From a virus, in IMG/VR virus record IMGVR_UViG_3300024054_000151, positions 1 through 22,786 of that record: a stretch of DNA of 22,786 nt; one strand, 5' to 3'. Position 1 is the first letter of the stretch, and every line of letters begins with the position of its first letter. The translations under genes were made by a program, and so were the position numbers. Below are positions 21,964 to 22,786 of the stretch, piece by piece. Under the pieces are notes generated by a model that saw only the letters and a list, made by a program, of their open reading frames with translations, was not told where the DNA came from and made no database searches.

Positions 21964-22410
21964 CTATGCTTCAAGTTCCTTCATCGTCTCCTCGAAGATT
22001 TCGATGTTCTTCTTGAGCCGGATGATTTCATACTCGTTCTGCTTGATTTTGTTCTGAATCTCGACAAGTGCGGCGGCGGTCACGTTCTTGCGTTCCTCAA
22101 GCTGTTTGCTGCTGGTGTAGCCCTTCCATTCCGCCTCGGCTGCGTTTGCGCGATCCTTTGCGTCTGCCTCCATGAAAGCCATGACTTTCTGCGAGTGCTC
22201 GATGAGGGATAGCTCGACAAGCATCTTGTTGCGCTGTTCCGCGATGATGATGATCTGCTGTTGCTTGTTGTCCGGTTCGCCGTCCTCGTAGGGGATACAG
22301 ACCTTTCCTTCCGAGACGAGGATGTGAGCGCCGGTGGCGAGGCGATAATGGGATAGGAGTTTGTTCATCCCGTCGCTGTCCATGATGTCGAACGATTGTA
22401 CGCGAAGCAT
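21964..22410 (-). CDS. Coiled-coil protein, first gene of the packaging operon
   Basis: This is a 148-aa protein. Residues 1-55 look globular (SHYRLATGAHILVSEGKVCIPYEDGE). Residues about 50-148 are an almost continuous charged helix with heptad-like spacing (KQLEERKNVTAAALVEIQNK, then YEIIRLKKNIEIFEETMKELEA). It is the first gene after the promoter at 22446-22472 and sits 3 nt before terS. No membrane segment or metal site is seen. It might assist TerS or act as regulator of the cluster. I do not recognise a family. Confidence 0.55.
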   Translation of the reverse strand: MLRVQSFDIMDSDGMNKLLSHYRLATGAHILVSEGKVCIPYEDGEPDNKQQQIIIIAEQRNKMLVELSLIEHSQKVMAFMEADAKDRANAAEAEWKGYTSSKQLEERKNVTAAALVEIQNKIKQNEYEIIRLKKNIEIFEETMKELEA

Positions 22411-22445
22411 GTAAAAATGAGATGGTTATGAATATATGAATATAG

Positions 22446-22472
22446 GATGATTATATCATCATTTTGATGATA
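22446..22472 (-). promoter_or_regulatory. Extended -10 promoter overlapped by palindromic operators
   Basis: On the minus strand TGATATAAT (TG-n-TATAAT, -10 at 22455-22450) is a consensus extended -10 element, about 40 nt before the coiled-coil gene. Two palindromes overlap it: 22454-22472 (TATCATCA-3nt-TGATGATA, 8-bp arms, perfect) and 22446-22460 (GATGAT-3nt-ATCATC). They give three ATCATC/GATGAT half sites across the promoter, the layout of a repressor-controlled site. The -35 is poor, which an extended -10 tolerates. Confidence 0.6.
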
Positions 22473-22489
22473 CCACGAAGTTGTCCACA

Positions 22490-22786
22490 TCACGCCGCGA
22501 TGATGCTCACGGTGTCCTTGATTCCCTTCTCCACTCGAACACTGATGCTTGCCACATCTGCCGGTGTGTCGTCGGGAATGATGCGCCAATGTCGTAAAGA
22601 GTCGATGAGTAGTTTTATCATAGCAAAACAATTATCCACGTCTGTCAATCGTCCCTTGAATGAGAAGGTGAACGTGAGATGCGCGGGCGTCTTGAATCGC
22701 TTGGCGCGGTGCTCGATGAGAGCGGCGTGGTAGAGGTCTGCGAGTTTCTTGCGCTTTGACCAGTGCATCCCGGCATAAAAAGCGTT
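22490..22786 (-). CDS. rusA: RusA-like Holliday junction resolvase (5' end cut by window edge)
   Basis: Ninety-eight residues are visible up to the right edge; the frame is open there (NAFYAGMHWSKRKKLA), so the true start lies outside. The sequence N.FYAGMHWSKRKK matches the N-terminal part of RusA-family resolvases. The catalytic region reads RLTDVDNCFAMIKLLIDSL followed by IIPDDTPADV: acidic residues in TDVDN, a Lys in the next helix and DD further on, as in RusA, where Asp residues bind Mg for symmetric junction cleavage. RusA enzymes are about 120 aa, so about 20 residues are probably missing. It likely resolves branched DNA before packaging, in line with terminase genes next downstream. 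An in-frame ATG at 22768 is internal to the conserved part and is not the likely start. Confidence 0.85.
   Translation of the reverse strand, partial: NAFYAGMHWSKRKKLADLYHAALIEHRAKRFKTPAHLTFTFSFKGRLTDVDNCFAMIKLLIDSLRHWRIIPDDTPADVASISVRVEKGIKDTVSIIAA

Noticed and set aside
22473-22489. Terminator for the RusA gene formed by the 22454-22472 inverted repeat
   Set aside because: The arms are AT-rich and no U-tract follows on the minus strand; overlap with an extended -10 points to an operator instead.
1-22786. Possible circular genome with the RusA gene spanning the window ends
   Set aside because: Joining the ends leaves the RusA frame open for a few dozen nt but gives no ATG start and runs it into the terminator, and no terminal repeat is visible. 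Circularity is not supported.
1-22786. tRNA, CRISPR array, insertion sequence, integrase or attachment site
   Set aside because: I looked for cloverleaf-like ends, spaced direct repeats, transposase motifs and recombinase signatures and found none.

Overview
The window is one late-gene cluster of a tailed bacteriophage or prophage. Every gene I can support lies on the minus strand, so the functional order runs from right (22786) to left (1). Genes are tightly packed, with many 4-nt ATGA stop/start overlaps and no gene-free stretch longer than about 95 nt. TGA is used as a normal stop, so the code is standard (not the TGA=Gly code of Absconditabacteria/Gracilibacteria). The fibre-like proteins have low-complexity A/T/S-rich sequence with repeats such as 'SALQTF.NAS', 'TTTL.FSG' and 'ATST', and one carries a conserved domain of the 'GYxCFTID ... 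RGI ... FAHRRGA.VKITDYP' type. From memory, these sequence styles are characteristic of Patescibacteria/CPR genomes, mainly Parcubacteria. I therefore infer a phage of a Patescibacteria host; no host gene is present to prove it.

Layout from right to left. A partial RusA-like Holliday-junction nuclease runs off the right edge (22490-22786). A palindrome-rich extended -10 promoter follows (22446-22472). The packaging block holds a coiled-coil protein, the small and large terminase subunits, two small Cys-rich zinc-binding-type proteins (one only 46 aa), and the portal. The head block holds a small helical protein, a 70-aa Lys/Glu-rich protein, a probable scaffold protein behind a structured leader, and an HK97-fold major capsid protein with an inserted domain. 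Next come two short membrane or exported proteins, a virion protein with a conserved N-terminal domain, a probable head-tail adaptor, and a large hub-like protein (10244-12136).

The left half has a glycine-rich fibre protein with an N-terminal hydrophobic anchor, two large probable ejection or internal virion proteins (5505-8802), an 881-aa fibre with a Sec signal peptide and an internal duplication, and a second secreted beta-rich protein. The lysis module follows: a TM plus coiled-coil protein, a papain-like cysteine protease, a CHAP/NlpC-like cell-wall hydrolase and a holin-like protein. A rho-independent terminator (34-60) closes the cluster.

No tape measure, tail tube or sheath gene is visible, which together with the gene order fits a short-tailed (podovirus, broadly P22-like) virion. 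No integrase, repressor, replication gene, tRNA or CRISPR is present, so lytic versus temperate life style cannot be decided. The most unusual points are five virion-cluster proteins with Sec-type signals or membrane anchors, near-complete absence of Shine-Dalgarno motifs, tandem zinc-binding proteins between terminase and portal, and two unrelated cysteine-type hydrolases in the lysis module.
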